From NCBI GenBank assembly GCA_021295855.1, contig JAGWBO010000008.1, positions 870 to 45,052 on the forward strand: a stretch of 44,183 bases of DNA, written 5' to 3'. The notes under the pieces are model-generated. The model worked only from the letters and a program-made list of their open reading frames with translations. It did no database searches and was not told the origin of the DNA. Shown here one piece after another: positions 36,878 to 44,105 of this stretch. The stretch's first letter is position 1, and the number at the start of each line of letters is the position of its first letter. The position numbers and the translations under genes were made by a program. Source of the stretch: Pseudomonadales bacterium (GTDB taxonomy: Bacteria > Pseudomonadota > Gammaproteobacteria > Pseudomonadales > Azotimanducaceae).

Positions 36878-37666
36878 ATGAATGAGAAACGCCGCGAGTT
36901 TTCAGTCGTGAACAAGACGCGAGACATTGCTGCACAGAATCGACGTCGTGGCGTGTTTCTTTTGCCGAATGCCATTACGACGGGTGCCATGTTCTCTGGG
37001 TTCTTCGGCATCGTTGCAGCGACTGAAGGCAAATTTCTCTATGCGGGTATTGCGTTGCTCGCGGCGATGATTCTTGATGCTTTAGACGGGCGCGTTGCGC
37101 GGGCGATGAACGCCGAGAGCGATTTCGGCAAACAGTTCGATTCGTTGTCGGACATGGTCGCGTTCGGCGTGGCACCGGGCGTGTTGGCGTTCGAGTGGGG
37201 GTTGAACTCGCTCAGTCAGATCGGCTGGGCAATTACCTTTCTTTATATGGCGTGCGCGGCACTTAGGCTGGCAAGGTTCAATATCGCCGGGGACAGTTCG
37301 TCGTTTAGCGGTTTGCCATCACCGATGGCTTGTGGTATTGTCGCATCGGCAGCTTGGTTGTGGGGTGACTTCTTTACAACGCCACCGCACATCGCGGTTG
37401 TCATCGTGATGGCTGTGTTGGTCGTTGGCGCTGCGTTGCTGATGGTTTCAAACATCCGGTATTACTCACCAAAACTCTTTCGAATTAGGGGACGAATTCC
37501 GTATGTTTCGTTCGTCGTGTTGGTGCTTGTACTGGCAGTGATTTTCGTAAATCCGCCGCTCGTTTTCTTCATTTGCACGATGGGCTACGCGCTTTCTGGA
37601 CCGAGTGAATACGTCTGGCGCCGATTCAGAAAGTCAACACCGATTGAAGAAGATTCCGACGAGTAA
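36878..37666 (+). CDS. pssA: CDP-diacylglycerol--serine O-phosphatidyltransferase
   Basis: A 262-residue membrane enzyme making phosphatidylserine. The CDP-alcohol phosphotransferase motif is complete: DALDGRVARAMNAESDFGKQ followed by FDSLSDMVAFG, giving the DG-AR-G-D-D spacing. About 6-7 helices are predicted. This is the membrane-embedded type II PssA, unlike the phospholipase-D-like E. coli protein. The location 4 bp after ilvC matches Pseudomonas. Confidence 0.95.
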   Translation: MNEKRREFSVVNKTRDIAAQNRRRGVFLLPNAITTGAMFSGFFGIVAATEGKFLYAGIALLAAMILDALDGRVARAMNAESDFGKQFDSLSDMVAFGVAPGVLAFEWGLNSLSQIGWAITFLYMACAALRLARFNIAGDSSSFSGLPSPMACGIVASAAWLWGDFFTTPPHIAVVIVMAVLVVGAALLMVSNIRYYSPKLFRIRGRIPYVSFVVLVLVLAVIFVNPPLVFFICTMGYALSGPSEYVWRRFRKSTPIEEDSDE

Positions 37667-37755
37667 GCTCGTTGCCCGGTACCTTACACTTTAGCGTCAT
37701 CAGGACAGAACTTCCGAAGAGTAAACCGTTCTAAACAGATGGGGAGGGTTGAGCG

Positions 37756-38715
37756 ATGCTAATTCGAATTCCACGACGAGGTGATCCAAAACAGTCTGAG
37801 ATCACGCCTGAGCGCGTCTACCGTGCGCGAAGAGACATCCTGAAAGGTTCCGGTGCACTGGCAGCCCTTGCCGCTATTCGCACGAATGCCTTACCTTCAG
37901 ACTGGATAGACTCAAAGGGATACGCAAAACACGAACCTGCGCCTGATTTAGAAATCACGCCGTCGCCATATACGACGCAATACAACAATTTCTACGAATT
38001 TGGCACCGATAAAGATGACCCGATGCGTCACGCGGACGCGATGACCATAGATCCTTGGTCTATCGAAGTTACTGGTCTTGTTGCGAAACCAGGTAAGTAC
38101 GCGATTGAAGACGTTTTGGCAGGTATTGATCTGGAGGAACGGATCTATCGGTTGCGTTGCGTTGAGGCTTGGTCCGCCGTGATTCCTTGGGTTGGATTCC
38201 CCATCAAAAAGGTACTTGATAAATACGAACCACTTGCGTCCGCGAAGTACGTCAAATTCACTACGTATTTAAATGAAGATGAGATGCGCGGCACACGTTC
38301 ATTTTTTAGCAGCATCGATTTTCCATACATAGAAGGGTTGCGATTAGATGAAGCCTATCACGACTTGGCGATTTTCGCGGTCGGTATGTACGGTGATGAA
38401 TTGCTAAATCAAAACGGCGCGCCGTTTAGGCTGGTAGTGCCGTGGAAATACGGCTTCAAGAGTATCAAGTCGATCGTCAAAATAGAACTTATGGAACGAC
38501 AACCGCCTACGACTTGGAACAATAGTGCGCCGCAGGAATATGGCTTCTATTCGAACGTCAATCCTGAGGTCGACCATCCACGCTGGTCACAAGCCAGTGA
38601 ACGAGTACTCGGCTCTGGTCTATTCGCCCGAAATCAGCCGACATTGATGTTCAACGGCTATGCCGACCAAGTCGCGTCAATGTACGAAGGCATGAACCTC
38701 CGACGCAACTACTAA
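37756..38715 (+). CDS. msrP: Periplasmic methionine sulfoxide reductase, molybdoenzyme subunit MsrP
   Basis: A 319-residue protein with a twin-arginine signal (ARRDILKGSGALAALAAIR; Arg25 and Arg26) and the sulfite-oxidase-like Mo-cofactor domain. The Mo ligand is Cys135 in IYRLRCVEAWSAVIPWVGFP. The ending WSQASERVLGSG, then FNGYADQVASMY, matches MsrP (YedY). It repairs oxidised methionines in periplasmic proteins, taking electrons from the quinone pool through MsrQ. No msrQ gene follows: the next gene is convergent tauD-like. GGGGAGGG lies 7 nt before the ATG. Confidence 0.95.
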   Translation: MLIRIPRRGDPKQSEITPERVYRARRDILKGSGALAALAAIRTNALPSDWIDSKGYAKHEPAPDLEITPSPYTTQYNNFYEFGTDKDDPMRHADAMTIDPWSIEVTGLVAKPGKYAIEDVLAGIDLEERIYRLRCVEAWSAVIPWVGFPIKKVLDKYEPLASAKYVKFTTYLNEDEMRGTRSFFSSIDFPYIEGLRLDEAYHDLAIFAVGMYGDELLNQNGAPFRLVVPWKYGFKSIKSIVKIELMERQPPTTWNNSAPQEYGFYSNVNPEVDHPRWSQASERVLGSGLFARNQPTLMFNGYADQVASMYEGMNLRRNY

Positions 38716-38772
38716 CTCGTTCGGTCCAACTACTTTTACGTATTTAGCTGAACGAAACGGAATCTGGAGCAG

Positions 38773-39600
38773 TTATCGCGATGGACGTTCGTCGCACAAC
38801 ACCGCAACTCGGTGTAGCTCGCGTTCCTCATAACCGTAGTCTGGCGGCGCGCAGTGTTGAACGCATCGATTGTCCCAAATAGACAAGGTACCCACTTCGT
38901 AATGCACACGCGCTTGATAACGGACACGAGTGCAATGCTCTTTCAGCATATTGAGAATACCGTTACTCTCATAGTTGGATAAGCCAGCAATACGCCGTGT
39001 AAATCCGGTGTTGACGTAGAGCGCTTTGCGGCCTGTTTCAGGATGCGTTATCACAACTGGGTGTTTGGCCGGTCTCTTGATGAGATCGATATCAAAGTTG
39101 CGTCCGTCGTGTTCTGCGTCGAGTTTTTCGAGCAACTCTTTCATAGGCTCGGACAGGTCTTCGTACGCCTTGTATTGCGACGCGTACACGGTGTCCCCTC
39201 CGACCGAGGGTACTTTCCGTGCTAACAACATCGAGATCTTCGGTGGAATCTCTTTCCAACTGACGTCCGAATGCCATCCTTCAGCACTGGCTCGACCCTT
39301 GGGTCCCGAGCGAATATTGAGCATGTCATCGAAACCGTCGACAGTCGGAGAATACCCATGTACATCCAAATCGCCCCACAGTAATCCAAATTGGCGCAGA
39401 TCTTCATCGCTTAGGTGCGCTTGACCGTGGATGGCGAGTACCGAGTACTGCATGAGTAATGCGTGGACGGTTTCAAATCCACCATCGTCGAGATCTTTAA
39501 GGTCTAAGCCGCGAACTTCGGCACCAAGTGCCCCACTTAAAGGTCGAATGTCAAGATCTGGCTCGATGTTGTTCTTCGTGTCAAATACAGGTTCCGCCAT
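38773..39600 (-). CDS. TauD/TfdA family Fe(II)/2-oxoglutarate dioxygenase
   Basis: A 275-residue dioxygenase. The metal triad is predicted at His110 and Asp112 (GWHSDVSW) with His249 (NRCVQHCAP), and Arg264 (ELHRVAV) would bind 2-oxoglutarate. Near the N terminus, IRPLSGALGAEVRGLDL is typical of the taurine dioxygenase group. The substrate may be taurine, another sulfonate or an aryloxy-acid; no sulfonate transport genes adjoin it. GAGG lies 8 nt before the ATG. It is the last minus-strand gene before a gene-poor region to its right. Confidence 0.88.
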   Translation of the reverse strand: MAEPVFDTKNNIEPDLDIRPLSGALGAEVRGLDLKDLDDGGFETVHALLMQYSVLAIHGQAHLSDEDLRQFGLLWGDLDVHGYSPTVDGFDDMLNIRSGPKGRASAEGWHSDVSWKEIPPKISMLLARKVPSVGGDTVYASQYKAYEDLSEPMKELLEKLDAEHDGRNFDIDLIKRPAKHPVVITHPETGRKALYVNTGFTRRIAGLSNYESNGILNMLKEHCTRVRYQARVHYEVGTLSIWDNRCVQHCAPPDYGYEERELHRVAVLCDERPSR

Positions 39601-39835
39601 CGAATTTACCTCGCGAAGCTCTTAAGTGGCTGGTGAATTGCGTGCGTTGAAAGCATCTTCGTAGTTGTACGTACTAAAGTGACGTATTCTGGTTGAATGC
39701 ACCCAAACGCCGCTACATTTTATGTGGGAAACGTCGAAGACTTACGCAATCCTCGTTGGACTTGCAGACGTACGCCACAAGCAACACAAACTAACAAATA
39801 AGTTCTAGTTAATTTCGTTGTGGTGAGTTACATAG
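39601..39835. other. Upstream region of the TauD-like gene, no gene seen
   Basis: This 235-bp stretch should carry the promoter of the dioxygenase gene. I see no open frame with a credible start, no repeat array and no clear -35/-10 pair. It ends at a nested inverted repeat. Confidence 0.4.
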
Positions 39836-39932
39836 AAAAAGCGCTCAACCACGGCAAACTCAAGGGAAGGTGTCGCATAAATCGGCGCGACAAAGGAGGG
39901 TATGCTGAGCAAGGTTGCCGCCGTTGAGCGCT
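39836..39932 (-). terminator. Nested 93-bp inverted repeat with T-run on the minus strand
   Basis: Outer arms are AGCGCTCAAC at 39840-39849 and GTTGAGCGCT at 39923-39932, a perfect 10-bp match. After a 2x2 mismatch they extend by CGGCAA/TTGCCG (6 bp). Inside lies a second perfect hairpin, TGTCGC (39871-39876) with GCGACA (39887-39892). On the minus strand the outer stem is followed directly by a T-run (39836-39840), so it can end leftward transcripts. The size and nesting exceed a simple terminator, so it may also be a structured RNA or a small mobile repeat. Confidence 0.5.
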
Positions 39933-39934
39933 AA
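39902..39934 (+). CDS. Ten-codon mini-frame with a perfect Shine-Dalgarno (doubtful)
   Basis: AAAGGAGGG at 39892-39900 is followed by ATG at 39902 and a frame encoding MLSKVAAVER, ending in TAA. It lies inside the 3' arm of the nested inverted repeat, so its start region would be paired or exposed depending on folding. No plus-strand gene follows for 1.5 kb, so it is not an obvious leader peptide. It may be a chance frame, as GGA-rich loops could have other roles. Confidence 0.15.
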   Translation: MLSKVAAVER

Positions 39935-39947
39935 ATTTTGTCCGTTG

Positions 39948-40169
39948 CTACGCTACTTGCGCCTCCTTGACTAAAATGTCGTATGAGAAAAGACTGGCCA
40001 TTCCTCGAGCTTTCAATAAACGACGAGCCGTCGCTGCTCTAAACCATGTGATCACACCACATGGTGGAATATGCGTCCGTGCGAACCAGTCCGAAAAGCA
40101 CAACACACGGAACCTGGCAGTCTTACCTACCATCTTCTCCGCATTCCGGTGTTGGTGCAATTTCTCCAC
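39948..40169 (-). CDS. Possible small protein, 61-73 residues, unrecognised
   Basis: From a GTG at 40169 (73 residues) or an ATG at 40133 with GGAG close upstream (61 residues), the frame runs to a TAG at 39948-39950. The product is basic, with aromatic residues and two Cys (VLCFSDWFARTHIPPCGVITW) and an Arg/Ala-rich middle. I recognise no family. Support comes from position: it lies about 40 nt after a near-consensus minus-strand promoter and before a terminator-like stem. An overlapping plus-strand frame of similar length exists, so coding is uncertain; the unit could equally be non-coding. Confidence 0.22.
   Translation of the reverse strand: MEKLHQHRNAEKMVGKTARFRVLCFSDWFARTHIPPCGVITWFRAATARRLLKARGMASLFSYDILVKEAQVA
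40043..40065. repeat. Perfect 8-bp inverted repeat
   Basis: ACCATGTG and CACATGGT enclose a 7-nt spacer (ATCACAC). No T-run follows on either strand, so it is not a standard terminator. It lies in the middle of the unexplained transcript interval. Confidence 0.35.
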
Positions 40170-40180
40170 TTAGTCTTCTT

Positions 40181-40255
40181 TTTGTTGATGCTTGTTTGGT
40201 TTCTTGTCTGGTCTTTATACGTCTATTGTATAGTCGTGTCAAGTGCACTGTCTAG
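40181..40255 (-). promoter_or_regulatory. Operator-like array of seven ~11-bp direct repeats
   Basis: On the minus strand an ACA core recurs at steps of 12, 10, 11, 11, 12 and 10 bp (six exact ACA cores and one ATA), averaging 11.0 bp. Repeat bodies include CTAGACAG, CTTGACAC, CTATACAA, CCAGACAA and CCAAACAA. The first three lie within the last codons of the MerR/LitR-like gene and the rest follow its stop. Tandem 11-bp repeats are the known operator style of CarH/LitR-type MerR regulators, so self-linked control is a reasonable inference. The array covers both elements of the promoter listed next. Confidence 0.55.
40214..40242 (-). promoter_or_regulatory. Near-consensus sigma-70 promoter reading leftward
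   Basis: TTGACA (40242-40237) is a perfect -35, and TATAAA (40219-40214) differs from the -10 consensus in one base; the spacer is exactly 17 bp. Transcription would begin near 40207 and run toward the nested inverted repeat at 39836-39932, giving about 370 nt. The -35 lies inside the coding end of the MerR/LitR-like gene. This is the best sigma-70 match I noticed in the intergenic sequence of the window. Confidence 0.6.
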
Positions 40256-41233
40256 TGGTGCGCTTTTAGTTGCCTCACGAATAAACGTCAAACACTCGGT
40301 GAGTTCACCATGAATGGAACGAAGTTGCTCGACGAAACGGGTAGCATGGGGATCGTTTGGGAGTAGCTGCCGAGTCGTCTCGCGTTGAGCCAACCCACGC
40401 ATGTCTGCAACGCTCTGGTAGAGACTCACCACATCCGCTACCGCGATACCTGCAATCCGATGAGTTGATTTTGCGAGACGAGCTAACTCGCTTGCTGACA
40501 GCGAAACATTCGAATCGCCGACTGCTTCATTGCGCATTGTCAATGCATGTTTGATCTCAGTAAGCACTGTCTCCCAGGTCAGGTCACTGCTGCCGTCGAG
40601 CAACGACACGCCTTTCTGCTTAGCCTCGTTCTGGTATTGACGAAATGAATCTGGGTCATTTAAAAACGAAACTGCAATTAAGTGACAGTCAGAGTGGTCG
40701 AATTCGTCGATTTGAGTTCGCAACCAATCGATATAGTCCAAATCCCACGCCGAGGGGAGCTCGATGACGGCTGCATCCAAGCCATCGTGTTCGAGTCGCT
40801 TTAGATACCTAAAAAATGTTTCTACGTCTTCAATGTTGGGAGCAACGGTTTGTAGTTCATCGTTTTCAAACTTAGTGTCGCGGAGGTCCATCAGGCGCCA
40901 GCCGACAACCACAATGCGAGATGTAGAACTTAGTTCGGGCGTGACGTGAAGACCGGGCGACGCGTGCAATTGAGCGACAAGCTGATGAATTTCATCATCG
41001 CTTTTCGTGCACAATTCCCCGATTGAATAACCAATCCCCGATTGAATTAGTACGTTCAGTGCTTTCATACGTTCTACTTGATCAGGCGTGTAGTAGCGTG
41101 TGTTTCCCACGCGCTGTATCGGCTCCAGTTGACCACGTTTATCCCACGCACGCAGAGTTTCGACACGAATCCCTGAGAGGCGGCTTGCAGTACTGATCTT
41201 GACTAGATTTTGTCGAGTTTCGAGGGATGACAT
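40223..41233 (-). CDS. MerR family regulator, LitR/CarH/MlrA-like, without a B12-binding motif
   Basis: A 336-residue regulator. Residues 11-80 form a MerR winged helix (ISTASRLSGIRVETLRAWDK, then NTRYYTPDQVERMKALNVLI); the RAW tryptophan is typical of the CarH/LitR/MlrA branch. Residues about 105-225 look like a Rossmann-type domain (RIVVVGWRLMDLRD, then LDAAVIELPSAWDLDYIDWL) where CarH binds adenosylcobalamin, but the ExxH and DxHxxG motifs are missing. The last 90 residues are helical. Class III LitR proteins also lack B12 motifs and take signals from partner photoreceptors; whether that applies here is unknown. GAAGAAGA precedes the ATG. Flanked on both sides by repeat arrays. Confidence 0.82.
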   Translation of the reverse strand: MSSLETRQNLVKISTASRLSGIRVETLRAWDKRGQLEPIQRVGNTRYYTPDQVERMKALNVLIQSGIGYSIGELCTKSDDEIHQLVAQLHASPGLHVTPELSSTSRIVVVGWRLMDLRDTKFENDELQTVAPNIEDVETFFRYLKRLEHDGLDAAVIELPSAWDLDYIDWLRTQIDEFDHSDCHLIAVSFLNDPDSFRQYQNEAKQKGVSLLDGSSDLTWETVLTEIKHALTMRNEAVGDSNVSLSASELARLAKSTHRIAGIAVADVVSLYQSVADMRGLAQRETTRQLLPNDPHATRFVEQLRSIHGELTECLTFIREATKSAPLDSALDTTIQ

Positions 41234-41495
41234 TCTTCTTCGTGTCTAGTATTGTCTATGTTGATAAGCTGATTCTAAGGGAATTGTCGACTTCGCGCAA
41301 GTAATTGTTTAGTGTATATAAATATAGTTATAAGCACGTAATACGATTTGGCAAATGCATTGTTTAGTTCAATAACGGAGCAATCAGACAAAATACTTCT
41401 AATTGTTAGTGATTGTTTAGGTTTGCTTAGCTTGTTAGTAGGAACTGACCAATTCGACAAATATCATTGAGTCCATCCTGAGGAATTCAAAAGCA
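41234..41495. promoter_or_regulatory. Divergent AT-rich control region
   Basis: 262 bp separate the regulator from the acyl-CoA synthetase gene. On the minus strand TTGCGC and TAGAAT with a 17-bp spacer (41300-41272) could serve the regulator, and TAGACA occurs twice 10 bp apart just downstream (41248-41258 region). On the plus side no confident promoter was found; GAGGA lies 11 nt before the synthetase ATG. Several TTGTTTAG-type motifs are listed separately. Confidence 0.4.
41304..41440. repeat. Dispersed and tandem ATTGTTTAG / CTAAACAAT repeats
   Basis: Three exact copies of ATTGTTTAG start at 41304, 41359 and 41412, 55 and 53 bp apart (about five helical turns). Between 41401 and 41440 the minus strand shows four tandem versions of CTAA(A/G)CAA or CTAACAA with 8, 10 and 11 bp steps. 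The ACAA core is shared with the array at 40181-40255. They lie 55-190 bp upstream of the acyl-CoA synthetase ATG and are plausible binding sites for the adjacent regulator. Confidence 0.5.
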
Positions 41496-43034
41496 ATGTA
41501 TACGAGAATTGGCGATTTGTTAGAGCGACGCGCTCACCTGTCTCCGCAGCGGATTGGGTATATCGATGAGACGGGTGAACGGTTGACATTCAAAGAACTC
41601 AACGACCGAAGTAATCGCATCGCGAACGCATTTCTAGCGGACGGGATCACCGCCGGCGATCGAGTTGCATTGCTCCTGATGAACTGTAGCGAGTTCGTCG
41701 AACTGTTCTTCGCGCTTGGAAAGATCGGCTGCGTGGTGGTTCCGCTGAACTGGCGATTGGTACCGGACGAGCTCGAATTCATACTTCACGACAGTGGCGC
41801 GACGAAGCTTGTGTTTAGTGATGAATTCGCGGAGACGGTGACTGAGCTTTATAGCCGCGGCGACAAAACTGACATTCGTGAGTGGCTTCACGTCACCCGA
41901 GAAGAGTGTCTACCGTTCGCGATTAACTATGGTGCGTTTCGTGATGTCGGTACCGAAACACCGCCACAATCCAGTGTTTCGCTAGACGATGTGCTCTACA
42001 TCATGTACACATCTGGTACTACGGGACTGCCAAAAGGTGTTGTTCACACCCACAGGAGTTCATTTGCCGGTACACTAACGATCGCAGCGACAACGTACTT
42101 CCGCGAAGACGACGTGTTTCTTTCGCCACTGCCAATGTTTCACGTCGGGGCACTCACGCCGCTGACGTTATCAATCTATCGCGGCATTCGTGCTGTGGTT
42201 ATGAGGAACTTCGATCCGGTAACGGCTTGGCAATTGATTGACCGGGAGCGAATCACAGTTGGTTTGCTCGTGCCCGCGATGATGAACTTCATGCTTCAGG
42301 TTCCCGATCTTCAGCGATTCAACATCGAACAGTGGCGTTGGATCATGACCGGCGCAGCACCAGTACCTTATGCAATGATCGAAGCGTATACCAACTTAGG
42401 CGTAGATGTCATGCAGGTTTACGGTCTAACGGAATCGTGTGGACCGGCGTGTCTATGCTCAGGGGCGGAATCACTAGAACGGATAGGTACTACAGGGCGA
42501 TCGTTCTTTCATACCGATGTCAAGGTCGTTCGGCCTGATGGAACCGTTTGCGCACCGGATGAAGCAGGCGAGGTATTAGTTCGCGGCGAACACATAATGC
42601 GCGAATACTGGAATCGACCAGACGCAACAGCGGAAACGATCGTCGACGGTTGGTTGCACACTGGCGATATTGGCACACAGGATGCTGATGGGTTCGTGTA
42701 CATTCAAGACCGTCTGAAGGACATGATCATTTCAGGTGGCGAGAACGTGTATCCTGCAGAGATCGAGAACCTGTTGTTGACGCTTGACGGCGTGAGAGAT
42801 TGCGGCGTGATCGGTCAGCCTAGTGAACGATGGGGCGAGAGTCCCTACGCGCTCGTCGTACGGCAGACGGATTCACTAACAGAAGCGTTGGTTATGCAGT
42901 TCTTGGATGGCAAACTCGCGCGGTTCAAGATGCCTTGCGGGGTTGCGTTCGTTGACGAAATCCCGCGCAATCCCAGCGGCAAGATATTGAAACGAATACT
43001 CCGAGATCAGTATCCGGGTCCAGCTCCGGTCTAG
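41496..43034 (+). CDS. Acyl-CoA synthetase (AMP-forming)
   Basis: A 512-residue ANL-superfamily ligase. The ATP loop is YTSGTTGLPKGV at 171-182. QVYGLTESCG forms the A5 region, GWLHTGDIG is A7, KDMIISGGENVYPAEIE is the hinge and A8, and NPSGKILKR carries the catalytic Lys near the C terminus. It activates a carboxylic acid to the CoA thioester; a fatty or aromatic acid is possible but not determined. The gene is 4 bp upstream of a kinase-like gene, so the two form an operon, divergent from the MerR/LitR-like regulator. Confidence 0.93.
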   Translation: MYTRIGDLLERRAHLSPQRIGYIDETGERLTFKELNDRSNRIANAFLADGITAGDRVALLLMNCSEFVELFFALGKIGCVVVPLNWRLVPDELEFILHDSGATKLVFSDEFAETVTELYSRGDKTDIREWLHVTREECLPFAINYGAFRDVGTETPPQSSVSLDDVLYIMYTSGTTGLPKGVVHTHRSSFAGTLTIAATTYFREDDVFLSPLPMFHVGALTPLTLSIYRGIRAVVMRNFDPVTAWQLIDRERITVGLLVPAMMNFMLQVPDLQRFNIEQWRWIMTGAAPVPYAMIEAYTNLGVDVMQVYGLTESCGPACLCSGAESLERIGTTGRSFFHTDVKVVRPDGTVCAPDEAGEVLVRGEHIMREYWNRPDATAETIVDGWLHTGDIGTQDADGFVYIQDRLKDMIISGGENVYPAEIENLLLTLDGVRDCGVIGQPSERWGESPYALVVRQTDSLTEALVMQFLDGKLARFKMPCGVAFVDEIPRNPSGKILKRILRDQYPGPAPV

Positions 43035-43038
43035 TCAA

Positions 43039-44040
43039 ATGACACTTGAAGAGCTCGAGAATCGGCTGTTGCCTTTTTGTGAAGCGCATTTTGAGGCGAC
43101 GGTCCTTAAAGTCGATAACGTGCGGAATATGCCGGGACATGCGGGATTTTCGTACGGCTTCGACGTGTCGACGTCCGAAGGTTCGTCGCGCTGGTATATT
43201 CGTGTACCACCTCCTAACGTGAACTGGCGAGGTACGGCAGATGTGCTACGCCAGGTAGAAGTACTCAATGCACTGGAAGGTACGCAAGTTCCACACTGCT
43301 CGGTGAAATGGTCGGGTGATGACCTGCAATGGTTTGGTTGTCCGTATTTCGTGGTGCCATTCGTTGAAGGCGATACGCTCAAGGTTTCACCAGGTGAATG
43401 GGCTAGCGAATTGACCGACTCGAAGCTAGCGGACCTCGGTCGTCAAATCATGGGAGCACTTGCGAACGTACATAAGGTAGAGACTGAAAAAGTACCGTAT
43501 CTTGGAGATCCGATCCCTTTCTCTGACGATGTTGAGCGATGGGACCGGTTCTATGAACGATCCGCAGACCCACACCTACTTGCTCGAGTTCCAGAGTGCC
43601 GAAGTCGTCTTCTCGAGACATTACCCCACGGTGCGCCGGTGGGGATTTTTCATGGTGACTTTCAAACTTCGAACATGCTGTGCTCGTTCGACGGAAATTT
43701 GGTCGCCGTAATTGATTGGGAACTGACTGGTGTCGGCGCGACTTTAAACGATGTGGGTTGGATCTGTACGTTTAGCGATCCAGACGCTTGGTCGAAGGAG
43801 CAGGGCGGGCGACCTATGTTCTTGGATCCTCAGACACTCTCCGACTTCTACGTTGAAGCGTATGGTGAATCACTTCCCGATATTGGTTGGTTTCGCGCTT
43901 TGGCGGCTTACAAATTCGCCATCATCACCGGGTTTAACTTAAGTTTGCACCGTCGTGGCAAGCGACCTGATCCCAGCTGGGAACAAACCGCTCTCTCAAT
44001 GACTCCGTTAATTAACCGCGCACTTGAGCTGCTGGGTTAG
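43039..44040 (+). CDS. Phosphotransferase family protein (APH/ACAD10-like kinase fold)
   Basis: A 333-residue protein of the aminoglycoside-phosphotransferase-like fold. The catalytic loop is GIFHGDFQTSNML (His205, Asp207, Asn212) and the metal-binding Asp226 is in AVIDWELTGVG. An N-lobe strand pattern (FSYGFDVSTSEGSSRWYIRV) precedes. In bacteria this branch often accompanies acyl-CoA dehydrogenases and ligases; the mammalian ACAD10/11 kinase domains act on 4-hydroxyacyl-CoA. The gene lies 4 bp after an acyl-CoA synthetase, which fits a role in hydroxy-acid catabolism rather than antibiotic resistance. The substrate is not proven. Confidence 0.87.
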   Translation: MTLEELENRLLPFCEAHFEATVLKVDNVRNMPGHAGFSYGFDVSTSEGSSRWYIRVPPPNVNWRGTADVLRQVEVLNALEGTQVPHCSVKWSGDDLQWFGCPYFVVPFVEGDTLKVSPGEWASELTDSKLADLGRQIMGALANVHKVETEKVPYLGDPIPFSDDVERWDRFYERSADPHLLARVPECRSRLLETLPHGAPVGIFHGDFQTSNMLCSFDGNLVAVIDWELTGVGATLNDVGWICTFSDPDAWSKEQGGRPMFLDPQTLSDFYVEAYGESLPDIGWFRALAAYKFAIITGFNLSLHRRGKRPDPSWEQTALSMTPLINRALELLG

Positions 44041-44105
44041 AAACTGGGCTACTTATTCAGCTGTCAGACGTGATTAGGTCCCTCGGATAGGACAGTATCT
44101 AGCCG

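Noticed and set aside
38716..38760. Bidirectional terminator between msrP and the TauD-like gene
   Set aside because: TCGTTC and GAACGA can pair, but the loop is about 28 nt and there is no T-run, so the case is weak.
39967..40173. Plus-strand frame of 68 residues in the gene-poor region
   Set aside because: No ribosome-binding site or family match; it overlaps the minus-strand candidate unit and has no promoter in front.
43039..44040. Aminoglycoside resistance gene
   Set aside because: The fold is APH-like, but the operon with an acyl-CoA synthetase and the lack of other resistance or mobile genes point to a metabolic kinase.
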